Source: CAVTQZ01 sp963737015 (GTDB lineage Bacteria; Actinomycetota; Acidimicrobiia; Acidimicrobiales; UBA8190). From it: DNA of 64,000 bases. The notes under the pieces were generated by a model. It had not been told where the DNA came from. It worked only from the letters and a program-made list of their open reading frames with translations, and made no database searches. Below, one piece after another: positions 9,266 to 18,798 of the stretch (position 1 is its first letter; each line of letters begins with the position of its first letter). Made by a program: the position numbers and the translations under genes. The stretch covers positions 1,736,001 through 1,800,000 of the forward strand of contig CAVTQZ010000001.1 of assembly GCA_963737015.1 (NCBI GenBank), written 5' to 3'.

Positions 9266-10782
9266 CGGGCGCGAATCCGCCCGTCGACATCGAAAGACCC
9301 CACCAAGAAGTCACAGACCGGCTGCGCGGCCCCCGAGTCGACGTGGGAGAAGCTCTATTGCGCCGTCTGAGCTCTGTCTGCACCCGAGTCGAAACAGATC
9401 CGCAGGCGCTCGTCCTCGCCGGACGCGACTGGTGGCCGATCACGATCGGCTGGGCGACGCGAGGAGAAGTGCCTTCGCGTCCGGGAGCCGTGGTGCATCC
9501 AGGAACGACGGCGGAGGTGGCGGCTGTTCTGGCGGTGTGCAACGAGGCGAGGGTGCCGGTGACACCGTTTGCCGGACGCTCGGGGGTGTGCGGGGCCTCG
9601 ATACCGCTGCTCGGCGGGGTCGCTCTCGACATGCGGGACCTCTCGGGGATCGACGAACTCGACACGGTTTCTCTGCAAGCACGAGTGCTCGCGGGCACCT
9701 TCGGGCCCGACCTCGAGTCCGGACTCCGGGCTTCGGAGGTCACACTCGGTCATTGGCCCCAGTCGATGGACATCTCGACTTTGGGCGGATGGATCGCTTG
9801 CAGGGGTGCCGGCCAGTACTCGACGCGGTTCGGCAAGATCGAAGACATGGTGGTCGGGCTCGAGGTAGTGCTGGCGGACGGCCGGACCATCCGACTCGGA
9901 GGTGCAGGGCCGCGCTCCGCGATCGGACCCGACCTCACCCAGGTTTTCGTCGGTTCCGAGGGGACCCTCGGCGTGATCACCTCCGCGCTGCTCCGGCTGC
10001 ATCGCCTACCGGGGGCCCAGGGACGGATGGCGTTCGGGTTCGGCTCGTTCGCTTCGGGACTCGAAGCGTGCAGGGCCGTCCTCCAACGCGACGCGACGCC
10101 GGCTGTGCTACGCCTCTACGACGAAGTAGAAACGGCGCGCAACTTCGCGGTCTCCGAGCGCTGCGCTCTCGTCGTCCTCGACGAAGCTGACGAGGCGATC
10201 CTCGCCCCCACGCTGGAGGTGGTCAGAACGGAGTGCGAACGCGCTGGTGCAGAAGAGCTCGAAGCCAGCATGGTACAGACGTGGCTGGACCACAGAAACG
10301 ACGTCTCTGCGCTCGGGCCTCTGTACACGGCAGGCATCGTCGTGGACACCATAGAGATATCCGGGAGCTGGTCCATCCTCGACGCCGTCTACCGCGAATC
10401 CGTCTCCGGGTTGGCAGCGATCGAGGGGACGCTTGCGGCATCTGCACACCAGTCCCACGCCTACACGGATGGCGCCTGTCTCTACTTCACCTTCGCAGGA
10501 CGACCGGTCGACGAATCAGCCGACGACGAAGCGCGTGACCGTTGGTCACAGGACTATTACCGCAAGGCATGGGACACCGTGATGGACGTCGTGCTGCGAC
10601 ATGGTGGGGCGATCAGTCATCATCACGGCATAGGGCTCAACCGGGCGCGGTTCATGCGACGTGCGCTCGGCGAAGCGGGCGACGTCCTCGAGTCGCTGAA
10701 ACAAACACTCGATCCCCGGGGGATCCTCAATCCAGGGAAGCTGGGGCTCAGCTCGCCCTTCGGTGAGGTCTTCTGGCCTTGA
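9262..10782 (+). CDS. FAD-linked oxidase, alkylglycerone-phosphate synthase-like
   Basis: 506 residues. The frame is open further upstream, but the ATG overlapping the glpD stop is the natural start. It is a VAO/PCMH-type FAD protein: VVHPGTTAEVAAVLAVCNEA and TPFAGRSGVCG (FAD binding, about 75-115), DISTLGGWIACRGAGQYSTR, and QVFVGSEGTLGVITSALLRL. The C-terminal segment has AISHHHGIGLNRARFM and LDPRGILNPGKLG. The HHH motif and layout match alkyldihydroxyacetonephosphate synthases, which swap an acyl for an alkyl chain on DHAP in ether-lipid synthesis. The neighbours make and use glycerol-3-phosphate/DHAP, which fits. A plain 2-hydroxyacid or glycolate-type oxidase is the alternative. Confidence 0.8.
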   Translation: MTGANPPVDIERPHQEVTDRLRGPRVDVGEALLRRLSSVCTRVETDPQALVLAGRDWWPITIGWATRGEVPSRPGAVVHPGTTAEVAAVLAVCNEARVPVTPFAGRSGVCGASIPLLGGVALDMRDLSGIDELDTVSLQARVLAGTFGPDLESGLRASEVTLGHWPQSMDISTLGGWIACRGAGQYSTRFGKIEDMVVGLEVVLADGRTIRLGGAGPRSAIGPDLTQVFVGSEGTLGVITSALLRLHRLPGAQGRMAFGFGSFASGLEACRAVLQRDATPAVLRLYDEVETARNFAVSERCALVVLDEADEAILAPTLEVVRTECERAGAEELEASMVQTWLDHRNDVSALGPLYTAGIVVDTIEISGSWSILDAVYRESVSGLAAIEGTLAASAHQSHAYTDGACLYFTFAGRPVDESADDEARDRWSQDYYRKAWDTVMDVVLRHGGAISHHHGIGLNRARFMRRALGEAGDVLESLKQTLDPRGILNPGKLGLSSPFGEVFWP

Positions 10783-12245
10783 GCGAGCGGCGCATCCTCG
10801 TCGTGGACGTCGGTACCTCCGGCGTGCGCGCAGCGATAGTCCATCCCGACTCGAGCGTCGAGACGGTCCACTACGTCGAGGCCCTGCCGTCCTCTCCCGC
10901 ACCAGCCTTCGTGGAGCTCGATGCGAACGCGATCGCAGACGCGGTCCTCCGGGTATCGGCTCGCGCTCTAGCCGAAGCCGGCGAGGTCGCCGGTGTGGGG
11001 GTGGCGAACCAGCGTGCGTCCACCATCGTCTGGGACCGCAAGAGCGGAGAGCCGGTCGGGCCGGGCATCGGCTGGCAGGACCTGCGCACGGTCGGTATGT
11101 GCTTGGCGCTCAAGTCGGCAGGGATAAACCTCGCACCGAATGAATCGGCGACGAAGCTCGCCATGCTCCTCGACCTCGCTGATCCCGAACGCGTCCGTGA
11201 CCTCTGCTTCGGCACCGTGGACAGCTGGGTCGTCTGGACCCTCTCCGGCGGGAAGCTTCACGTGACGGACTCGACGAACGCGGGCGTCACGGGATTGAGG
11301 CTCGCCAACGGCACCGACTGGGACGAGTCGGTCCTCGACGCCCTTCGGATTCCGCGCTCCGTGCTCCCCCGCGTCGTCGACTCGTCCGGGATCGTCGGCG
11401 AGGCGTCTGCACTCGACGGCTCGCCCCCGATCTGCGGTATCGCAGGAGATCAGCAGGCTTCGCTCCTGGGCCAGGGCTGTACGACGCCGGGAGCCACAAA
11501 GGCGACCTTCGGCACAGGAGGGATGCTCGACTGTTGTGTCGGGTCGCAGCGACCGGCTTTCGCCCGGCGGGGAGGCGCAGGGACCTTTCCTATCTGCGCG
11601 TGGCAACGGTCTGGAACGATCACCTGGGGGGTCGAGGCGATCATGTTGAGCGCGGGGACCTGCGTCGAGTGGCTGCGTGATGATCTTCGACTCATCGACA
11701 GCCCCGAGCAGTCAGAGGAGATCGCCTCGCGATGCGAGAGGACGGACGATGTTTGGTTCGTCCCGGCTCTCGTGGGAATGGGCACCCCTGTATGGGACTT
11801 CGGTGCCCGGGGAACCTTCATCGGTCTCACCCAGGCGACAGGGCGTGCGCAATTCGTCCGTGCCGTTCTCGAAGGCATCGCACATCGAGGTGCGGACCTT
11901 CTCGAGGCCGCCGAGAAGGACACGGGGCTCGGAATTTCGAGCTTGCGAGTCGACGGGGGTATGACGGCGAACTCGGCCTTCGTTGCCGCGCTGGCAGAGG
12001 CGATCGGCAGACCTGTAGAGGTGTCCCCCGTCCGCGAGGCCACCACACTCGGAGCCGCTTATCTCGCGGGAATGGCCCTCGGGGTCTGGGCAGACGAAGA
12101 AGACGTGGCGCGCGCCTGGACGCCGGGACGGGTGGTCGAGCCGACCACGAACGACAATGTCCGTACATCGCGCAGGGAGCGCTGGCTCGAGGCACGGGAA
12201 CGGGCGCTCCATACCGTGCCCGAGCTGTCGGGCCTCGACTTCTGA
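10779..12245 (+). CDS. glpK: FGGY-family carbohydrate kinase, probable glycerol kinase
   Basis: 488 residues from a TTG start that overlaps the previous stop (TTGA at 10779-10782). ATP-dependent kinase of the FGGY fold. The N-terminal phosphate-binding motif is VVDVGTSGVRAAIV (about 7-20), followed by GVANQRASTIVWDR and GIGWQDLRT, as in glycerol kinases. GIAGDQQASLLGQG and ATFGTGGMLDC lead to the C-terminal domain with SLRVDGGMTANSAF (adenine site). Glycerol is inferred as substrate from these motifs and from the adjacent glpD. GlpF was not seen. Confidence 0.85.
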   Translation: MSERRILVVDVGTSGVRAAIVHPDSSVETVHYVEALPSSPAPAFVELDANAIADAVLRVSARALAEAGEVAGVGVANQRASTIVWDRKSGEPVGPGIGWQDLRTVGMCLALKSAGINLAPNESATKLAMLLDLADPERVRDLCFGTVDSWVVWTLSGGKLHVTDSTNAGVTGLRLANGTDWDESVLDALRIPRSVLPRVVDSSGIVGEASALDGSPPICGIAGDQQASLLGQGCTTPGATKATFGTGGMLDCCVGSQRPAFARRGGAGTFPICAWQRSGTITWGVEAIMLSAGTCVEWLRDDLRLIDSPEQSEEIASRCERTDDVWFVPALVGMGTPVWDFGARGTFIGLTQATGRAQFVRAVLEGIAHRGADLLEAAEKDTGLGISSLRVDGGMTANSAFVAALAEAIGRPVEVSPVREATTLGAAYLAGMALGVWADEEDVARAWTPGRVVEPTTNDNVRTSRRERWLEARERALHTVPELSGLDF

Positions 12246-12246
12246 C

Positions 12247-13443
12247 TCAGCTCCGCCCGAGCTCTATCGCCTCGTCGAGGCTCGAGCCCTTCTCGAGCAG
12301 TTGTCGGAACGCCATCAACTTCCGGGGTCTGGTGAACCCGATAGCGCCGGTGAGCCTGCCGCCTCGTCCGTAGACCGCGACGAAACGGTGCTCTGAAAGA
12401 GATCCCTCCACCACGACGACCTCGTCATCGGGCCCGGGATGGCCGAGGATCTGGATCTTCGCGTCGTACTGGTCCGACCACACGTAGGGCACAGGGACAT
12501 ACGGTTCGGCTTCGGGACCCGCAAGGAGGTTGCGACCGGCTACGGCGCCCTGCTCGGACGCGTTCGTCCAGTGCTCGATCCGCACGTGCTGCTGGAGTCC
12601 TTCGTCGTACCACCGGGCCATGTCGCCCGCGACCACGACATCGTCGTGGACATGCAGCGTCGCATCGGCCACCACACCGTCATCGATGTTCAACCCTGAG
12701 GATTCCAGCCATTGCGTGGTCGGAGAAACCCCGATCCCAACCAACACGACGTCTGCTGGAAGAACGCTCCCGTCCGCGAGCTCGACCTCTCCTTCTCTCA
12801 GATCCGACACTCCGATCCCGGTGCGAAGATCGACACCGTTGGACTCGTGCAGGGACGCGCATGCGCGTCCGATCTCTTCCCCGAGCGCGCGTTCGAGGGG
12901 CACCGGCAACGCCTCGACGAGGGTCACCTCCGCACCGCGCCCGTGGCAGGTCGCAGCCACCTCGGAACCGATGAAACCTGCGCCGACAACTACCAGGCGG
13001 GTGCCGGGCTCCTCTGTCGCCTTCGACAGCGACTCTGAGTCCTCCAGGGTCCGTAGTACCTGGACGCCCTCGATGAGCTCTTGGCCCGGCAGCAGACGCG
13101 GACTAGCCCCCGTAGCGAGAACCGCCCCGTCGTATCGGACCTCCGACCCGTCATCGAGCTCTAGCACGTGCCCATCCAAGTCGAGAGCGCACACGCTGCG
13201 TCCGAGGCGCAGGTCGAGCTCGAGCGCTTCTATCTTCTCGGGATCGCGCAGTCGAACGCGCTCGACGTCCCATTTCCCGGCGAGGAATTGCTTCGACAGC
13301 GGCGGCCGGTCGTAGGGGAGGTGCTTCTCGGCACCGATCTGCACGATCTTGCCGTTGAATCCGTCAGAGCGCAGCGCTTCTGCCGCACGCAAGCCCGCCA
13401 GTGACGCTCCGACTATTGCAACTGTCGACCTCTCGTCCAGCAC
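12247..13443 (-). CDS. FAD-dependent ferredoxin/rhodocoxin-type NAD(P) reductase
   Basis: 398 residues. FAD-binding motif VAIVGASLAGLRAAEALR at about 8-25, with the family segment PYDRPPLSKQFLAGKW. Second Rossmann motif for NAD(P)H at about 148-170 (RLVVVGAGFIGSEVAAT). The C-terminal Reductase_C-type domain runs from about 320. These flavoproteins move electrons from NAD(P)H to a [2Fe-2S] ferredoxin serving a P450 or dioxygenase. No ferredoxin or oxygenase gene is adjacent, so the partner is unknown. Convergent with the glycerol kinase gene, 1 bp between stops. Confidence 0.88.
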   Translation of the reverse strand: MLDERSTVAIVGASLAGLRAAEALRSDGFNGKIVQIGAEKHLPYDRPPLSKQFLAGKWDVERVRLRDPEKIEALELDLRLGRSVCALDLDGHVLELDDGSEVRYDGAVLATGASPRLLPGQELIEGVQVLRTLEDSESLSKATEEPGTRLVVVGAGFIGSEVAATCHGRGAEVTLVEALPVPLERALGEEIGRACASLHESNGVDLRTGIGVSDLREGEVELADGSVLPADVVLVGIGVSPTTQWLESSGLNIDDGVVADATLHVHDDVVVAGDMARWYDEGLQQHVRIEHWTNASEQGAVAGRNLLAGPEAEPYVPVPYVWSDQYDAKIQILGHPGPDDEVVVVEGSLSEHRFVAVYGRGGRLTGAIGFTRPRKLMAFRQLLEKGSSLDEAIELGRS

Positions 13444-13490
13444 ACGCCGAGGTTACTCGGAGATCCTCATTTCGAGCATTTGGAAGACGC

Positions 13491-14207
13491 TCATCCTCCG
13501 AACATCGTCATCCATTGCTCGGGCGTACGGAGGCGAAAGACGTAGTTGTTCTGCCTCGTATTTCCGAGCGTGGCGGAGGACTCCGGTGAATAAAGATGTC
13601 CCGGATAGAGCAGAGTGCGATCGTCGAACCGCGCAAGGCGCGTCGTGAGCGATTCGTACATCTGTTCGGGGTCTCCCCCCGGCAGGTCGGTACGCCCGCA
13701 ACCGTCGAGAAAGAGGGTGTCTCCAGAGATGAGACGGCCGGCGGCGTAGAAGCACTGGCTGCCCGGAGTGTGGCCCGGCGTGTGAACGAGCTCGATATCG
13801 AGGTCACCGACCCTGACGATGTCACCGCTGTCGTGCGTCTGAAGCTCGTCCTCCGAGAGCCCCGTGGAGCGCGTGACCCACCGGGCTTCGTCTCGTTGCA
13901 CGTGCACGGGGACCTGAGCCTTCTCCAGGAGGTCCGAGACCCCTTCGATTCGGTAACCCATGAGATCTCCACCTACGTGGTCCGGGTGGTAGTGCGTGGC
14001 CAGCACTCCGACCAGTCTCATGTCGTCAGCCGCGAGCAGGTTCAGTAGACCGGAGACGTCGTATGCAGGATCAATCACGACGGCCTCTCCCTTGGTTCGG
14101 TCGCCGATCACATAACAGAAGTTCACCATTTGACGCGCAACCATGTCACCGGACGCGATGTCGCGTCCGCACAAAAGTTGGCGGAAGTAGAGAGGGTCGT
14201 CGGGCAT
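13491..14207 (-). CDS. MBL-fold metallo-hydrolase (glyoxalase II / persulfide dioxygenase-like)
   Basis: 238 residues. The metal-binding motif THYHPDHVGGD is at about 91-101, followed by HTPGHTPGSQC and LISGDTLFLDGCGRTDLPGG, then YPGHLYSP. This set gives a dinuclear or mononuclear metal site. The GDTLF-GCGRTDLPGG segment is shared by hydroxyacylglutathione hydrolase-like and ETHE1-like proteins, so a thioester hydrolase or persulfide dioxygenase are both possible. Cytoplasmic, no signal peptide. Confidence 0.85.
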   Translation of the reverse strand: MPDDPLYFRQLLCGRDIASGDMVARQMVNFCYVIGDRTKGEAVVIDPAYDVSGLLNLLAADDMRLVGVLATHYHPDHVGGDLMGYRIEGVSDLLEKAQVPVHVQRDEARWVTRSTGLSEDELQTHDSGDIVRVGDLDIELVHTPGHTPGSQCFYAAGRLISGDTLFLDGCGRTDLPGGDPEQMYESLTTRLARFDDRTLLYPGHLYSPESSATLGNTRQNNYVFRLRTPEQWMTMFGG

Positions 14208-14225
14208 TGGACGGAACTCAAGCTA

Positions 14226-14699
14226 TCAGCTGGGCCGCGCCTCCAGTTTGTCGACCAACGATTCGAGCACCTTGTCCTGCGCCAGAAGATGCTCTTGGAT
14301 CTTCACCGATTCATGAAGAACCGCGTCTGCGTCTTTGTAGGTCGCCTCGGCGCGTTTGTCGGAGGCCTGGGCCTGAATGTTCTGTCCGACGATGATGACG
14401 GGCAGCAGGATCAACTGCAGGAAGTTCGAGCTGACCCACGCGATTATCACCGTGAGGTTGTGGCTCTTCACAGCGGATGGCAAGCTCACGAACGCGATGG
14501 CGGCAAAGACGTAACCGCACCACATCGTCCCGACCACAAGCGTGATGAGTAGTCCCGCTCGAGAGTTGAAACGGGCCATAGCCGATCCACGCGGTAGCTG
14601 GTCGCGCACTTTGACGGGGCCGGTTCCGCCACCCGAGATCTTCTCCCGTGTCGAGTGGTGGGGGACGTATTTGTAGATGCCGTCGTGCTCTTCCGCCAT
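14226..14699 (-). CDS. DUF1003-like small membrane protein
   Basis: 157 residues with two hydrophobic segments at about 49-70 and 83-105, separated by a short polar turn. The second runs into PVIIVGQNIQAQASDKRAEA, which resembles the APIIMMSQNRQ signature of DUF1003 proteins. The tail is a soluble helix (HESVKIQEHLLAQDKVLESL). Function unknown. Assignment rests on this one signature and the topology. Confidence 0.6.
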   Translation of the reverse strand: MAEEHDGIYKYVPHHSTREKISGGGTGPVKVRDQLPRGSAMARFNSRAGLLITLVVGTMWCGYVFAAIAFVSLPSAVKSHNLTVIIAWVSSNFLQLILLPVIIVGQNIQAQASDKRAEATYKDADAVLHESVKIQEHLLAQDKVLESLVDKLEARPS

Positions 14700-14814
14700 G
14701 CGATGGACCTCCCGAGATGTCGGCGGAGCCCACCGGCGGGCTCCGTCTCCCCGCTAGTTGACCACCTGGGGGTCTCTCAGAACCGGAATCCACTTACGGC
14801 AACGAAGCAGTGGG

Positions 14815-15315
14815 TCATCGATAGACCTTGCGCCTGAAGACACGGTGCGGGCCGGCGACCCGATTGAGGAAGAGGATCCCGTCGAGATGGTCGACTTCGT
14901 GTAGGACGGCACGCGCCTCGAATCCGTCCGTCTGGAAGGTAAGCCGCTCCCCTTCTATCCCGATTCCCGACACCGTGATCGTCCCGGGCCGGCGCACATC
15001 GCCGGTGAGGTCCGGCACACTCATGCAGCCTTCGCGCGCCGTGTGATCACCTCCCTCGGCCACCAACTCCGGGTCGAAGAGCACGAACGACCCGTGACAA
15101 GCGCGCGTCTTCGGGTGGCCGCTTACATCGACCGCAAAGGCCCGCAGCGCCACCCCTATCTGGGGTGCAGCAAGTCCCACGCAGGAAGGAGACGCCCGCA
15201 TCGTCTCGAGGAGGTCGGCGGCGAGGAGTCGAGCCCCGTCGTCGACCCGTCCCACGGGTTGCGCGACCTCTACGAGGACGGGCTCGGGAATCGAGAGAAC
15301 TCGCCTCACCGCCAT
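14815..15315 (-). CDS. def: Peptide deformylase
   Basis: 166 residues. Removes the formyl group from N-terminal formyl-methionine of nascent proteins. All three family motifs are present: GLAAPQIG (about 47-54), EGCMSVP (Cys metal ligand) and HEVDHLDG (metal ligands and catalytic Glu). The overall length is normal. It is followed upstream on the same strand by an ACT-domain gene 15 bp away, so the cluster from xseA to def may be one transcript. Confidence 0.95.
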   Translation of the reverse strand: MAVRRVLSIPEPVLVEVAQPVGRVDDGARLLAADLLETMRASPSCVGLAAPQIGVALRAFAVDVSGHPKTRACHGSFVLFDPELVAEGGDHTAREGCMSVPDLTGDVRRPGTITVSGIGIEGERLTFQTDGFEARAVLHEVDHLDGILFLNRVAGPHRVFRRKVYR

Positions 15316-15330
15316 CGCAACAGGAAGGTC

Positions 15331-15912
15331 TCAGAGAATGTCGGCGTCGTCGCGGGTAATGGTGCAGTGAACCCCCACTTCCGAAGCCGCTTGGCGCACA
15401 CGCTGCGCGGAGACATCCGCTTCCTCCGACGGTAGAAGGGCGCGGAACGTCATCACGTAGACCGGATCGTCCGGCTTACCCACGAGGTGGGTGGCCAGGT
15501 CGACGATGTTGCCTCCAGTTGCGGAGAGGGCGGCTGTGACCGACGAAACGATGCCGGGGTGATCGGCTCCCTGGACGACTACGGTCCAAGGCTCGCCTTC
15601 TCGGGCTTCAACCTGTGCCCCCTTGGCGCCAGTGACGGGATCGGTCGTTTCGCCGGTTTCGTCGATCGTCCGAACCCCTACTGTCAGACCAAACTCCTTC
15701 TCGACGGGTGCCAGTGCGCGTTCGAGATCGGCTTCGCTCGTCTTCTCGGAGCGGGAGAGCACGAGCAGGATTGCGAAGTGCCCGCGAAGGATGGTCATGC
15801 TCGAATCCTCGAGGTTGCAACCGATGGCCGCGAGGGCCCCGCTGACAGCCGCGACGATCCCGGGACGATCCACTCCTAGAGCGCTCAGCGAGAAACGAGT
15901 CACCGGCGTCAA
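15331..15912 (-). CDS. Two-ACT-domain protein, GcvR-like
   Basis: 193 residues carrying two ACT domains (about 5-80 and 107-185). Each opens with the ligand-turn pattern: LGVDRPGIVAAVSGALAAIG and GADHPGIVSSVTAALSATGG. ACT domains bind amino acids; GcvR-type proteins regulate glycine cleavage, but no gcv gene is here. Starts at TTG overlapping the xseB stop (TTGA, 15909-15912). Confidence 0.8.
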   Translation of the reverse strand: MTPVTRFSLSALGVDRPGIVAAVSGALAAIGCNLEDSSMTILRGHFAILLVLSRSEKTSEADLERALAPVEKEFGLTVGVRTIDETGETTDPVTGAKGAQVEAREGEPWTVVVQGADHPGIVSSVTAALSATGGNIVDLATHLVGKPDDPVYVMTFRALLPSEEADVSAQRVRQAASEVGVHCTITRDDADIL

Positions 15913-16250
15913 AAGAGCTGCGAATCGTCGTCCGGAGTGCTCTCCCTGTCGGCTTCGCCCGATGCGGAAGATCTGTCGGACCCGTCCGACATGTCAGGGT
16001 CGTCGGCACGGCTCACCGCTTCGAGACGCGGGACGAGCTGCTCCACTTGCGCCCGGGTTCGGCGGATTCGCTTATCGAGCTCATCGACGATCGCCGTCGC
16101 ACGTTCGAGCCTGGACACGATCTGATCGACGTCGACATCGCGCTGCTCGAAGAATTCGACGATGCCATCGAGCTCCCGCGACGCCTCCGTATAACTGAGC
16201 TGATCGACGGGAACTGTGCGTCCGCTGCTCGCCGCGTCTGTTTCGCTCAC
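15909..16250 (-). CDS. xseB: Exodeoxyribonuclease VII small subunit
   Basis: 113 residues. The core (about 17-70: LSYTEASRELDGIVEFFEQR, then DVDQIVSRLERATAIVDEL) matches the helical XseB family. The C-terminal ~45 residues are an acidic, Ser-rich extension. It is coupled to xseA by an overlap at 16247-16250. With XseA it degrades single-stranded DNA. Confidence 0.9.
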   Translation of the reverse strand: MSETDAASSGRTVPVDQLSYTEASRELDGIVEFFEQRDVDVDQIVSRLERATAIVDELDKRIRRTRAQVEQLVPRLEAVSRADDPDMSDGSDRSSASGEADRESTPDDDSQLF

Positions 16251-17626
16251 GTGCCCACTTCACTTTCTATTTCGCCGACTTCGGATCGCGCCCGTCCCCT
16301 GGCGAATCTCGTCACGAGGAGGCTGCCCGGGGTGAGCCCGTCGACGTCGCGCAATACCTGGCCCTGGCCGTCGCAGGTGATGGTGTAACCGCGCTCGAGT
16401 TGACGGTCGACGTCGTATGCACCGAGGAGGCGCCTCAAGTGTGCGAGGCGCTCCTCCTGGCGCTGGAGCTGTCCCAGACATGTGCTCAGGAGCATCACCG
16501 AACGTTGGTCGAGGCGAGTCGTTGCCTCGGTCGAACCGCGTGGGCCCGACTCGCAAAGTCGAGCAGCGCGGACCTCGAGGCGTTCCGAATGCCGACTCAG
16601 CTGGTTTCGAGCAGATGAGCACAAACGACTCCGGGCCACCGCATCGCGCCGCGCCGCATCGGTCACCGTCTCTTCAGCTCTGGCAAGAACGAATCGAACA
16701 GAGTCGGTTATGGCCGCCCACCATTGGGCGATCCGTGCGACCACCTCTTGGCCGCATTCAGTCGGCGTCACGAAGGCACGATTTGCCACTATGTCGGCGA
16801 CCGACTGGTCTCCGGTATGTCCGATTCCGGTCCAGACCGGAACCTGTGCTGTCGCTACGGCACGAGCGACGGGCTCTGTGTCGAAAGCCGAGAGATCAGC
16901 CCTCGAACCCCCGCCTCGAACGACCACGACAAGGTCGCAGCCGGCACACGACAAATTGGTGACAGCGGCCGCGATTTGGCGCGGGGCGTGCGTACCCTGC
17001 ACCTGCACGGGCACGTGAACGATCCGGAAACCGAAACCCGAGCTTTGGAGCTGTCCGACGAAGTCTCGATAACCCTCCGTATCCCGGCTCGCCACGAGCC
17101 CGAGACGAAGGGGCAAGGGCTGCACGGCGAGCGCGGCGTTCCTACGCGTAAGGCCCTCTGACTCGAGCTGCCTGAGTAGCGCGGCTCGGCGTGCTGCGAT
17201 GCGACCCAACAGTGCTGTCACGTCGAGGTCGACAGCCACGAAGTTCAGCTGGGCTCTTGGGGCGTATATCTGTAGGCGGCCTTGGAGAGTTACCACGAGA
17301 CCGGGTTCGAGCACGATGCCCTCACGCTCCAACGACGCCTTCAGGGGCGTCCATGTGCGGGCCCAGAGATTGACCTTGAGGACCGGGGCGTCACGGCCAC
17401 GCGGTCCTTCCGGATCGACGAGGTCCAAATAGCAGTGTCCGGTCCGGTCGCTGATGCTCTGGATCTCCCCTCGCACCCACATGGGACCGCCTCGAGCAAA
17501 GGCTCGGCCGAGCGCGGCTTGCACGCGGTTGTAAAGGGACGCAACCGAAAGCGCGTCGGAACGCTCTCCGGGCGTCAGTCCGGGCAGTCTCGTCTCTTCA
17601 GCAGGCTCCATTGGTTGTTGGGACAC
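16247..17626 (-). CDS. xseA: Exodeoxyribonuclease VII large subunit
   Basis: 459 residues. An N-terminal OB-fold (about 22-120: VRGEIQSISDRTGHCYLDLV, LQIYAPRAQLNFVAVDLD) is followed by the catalytic region with LGLVASRDTEGYRDFV, VVVVRGGGSRADLSAFD and PVWTGIGHTGDQSVADIVAN, then VTPTECGQEVVA. The C-terminal part is helical. It degrades single-stranded DNA to oligonucleotides. GTG start. Confidence 0.93.
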   Translation of the reverse strand: MSQQPMEPAEETRLPGLTPGERSDALSVASLYNRVQAALGRAFARGGPMWVRGEIQSISDRTGHCYLDLVDPEGPRGRDAPVLKVNLWARTWTPLKASLEREGIVLEPGLVVTLQGRLQIYAPRAQLNFVAVDLDVTALLGRIAARRAALLRQLESEGLTRRNAALAVQPLPLRLGLVASRDTEGYRDFVGQLQSSGFGFRIVHVPVQVQGTHAPRQIAAAVTNLSCAGCDLVVVVRGGGSRADLSAFDTEPVARAVATAQVPVWTGIGHTGDQSVADIVANRAFVTPTECGQEVVARIAQWWAAITDSVRFVLARAEETVTDAARRDAVARSRLCSSARNQLSRHSERLEVRAARLCESGPRGSTEATTRLDQRSVMLLSTCLGQLQRQEERLAHLRRLLGAYDVDRQLERGYTITCDGQGQVLRDVDGLTPGSLLVTRFARGRARSEVGEIESEVGT

Positions 17627-17735
17627 AACAGCGACCTCGGGCTCGCCCTGACTTCTCGGGCATTTCTACGCCCGATCTACCCTAGTGACGAGGAGGTCGC
17701 GTCAACCCACACTGTCGGCTGGCAGACTGGTGGTC

Positions 17736-18099
<364 letters not shown>

Positions 18100-18798
18100 A
18101 CCACCGCCTCGTACCCAGCCAAAACACGCACTGACCAGGAGCGATCTGAGTTACATATTTGTCAGTAGCTGGCGTGATTTCGCCTCATTTTTCATTCTCT
18201 GACGGACAAAGACGGACGAAGTTCTCGCCAGGCCGGCGTTATCCCATTCGCCGCGGTGCGCCACTCAGCGCGCGAACCGCTGAGTGGATACGAACGTCGA
18301 AGCCCCGGACAAACGGCTGGGTCTGCGCCGCGGTGCACATGCCGGGCATACGCACCGTTAGCGTTCGGGCCTGATGAGCGCGAAATGCCTTTTACGAGGG
18401 CAGCCAAAAAAAGCCGAGGGTTTGAACGCGTGCACGGGAACTGACGGGGCCGGGATCACGTCATTCAACATCAGATGGGACGGTTGCCCTTGAGTATCAC
18501 TCTTCGTTGGTCTTTCGTGAGACTCTTTCTCACCCATTCAAGGGTTCAACGGACCGCACCGTTAATGATCTCATGGGTCAGAGCAAGACAGCCATTACCT
18601 CGACGGCGGCAGACATAATCGCCAACATGGCTGAAGTGGCCGAGTTTCAACTGGCGGAGGCTTCCCCTCCAGGTCGTGCTAGCCGCCTGTCAAGATCTGC
18701 AGAGGCTGTGAACGGGATTGGGGACCGCCGTCCATTCCAGTTCAATTAGCGATGAACGGCCTCTTCGGCCTCGCTAGCGTCAGTTCCGGGCGAGCAAG
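18100..18798. other. Left-end element region without a convincing gene
   Basis: About 700 bp between attL and the integrase remnant. Open frames here are short and lack recognisable domains. The region is more AT-rich in places than the flanking core genes and holds a perfect 10-bp hairpin at 18261-18287. It probably contains integrase arm sites or decayed sequence. Confidence 0.4.
18261..18287. repeat. Perfect 10-bp inverted repeat near attL
   Basis: CCACTCAGCG, 7-base loop CGCGAAC, then CGCTGAGTGG. No T-run follows, so it is not an obvious rho-independent terminator. Its place 160 bp inside the element could make it a protein-binding site or a folded single-strand structure. Confidence 0.5.

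Noticed and set aside
18507..18749. Plus-strand 80-residue open frame near attL
   Set aside because: No ribosome-binding site, no domain and placed in decayed sequence.
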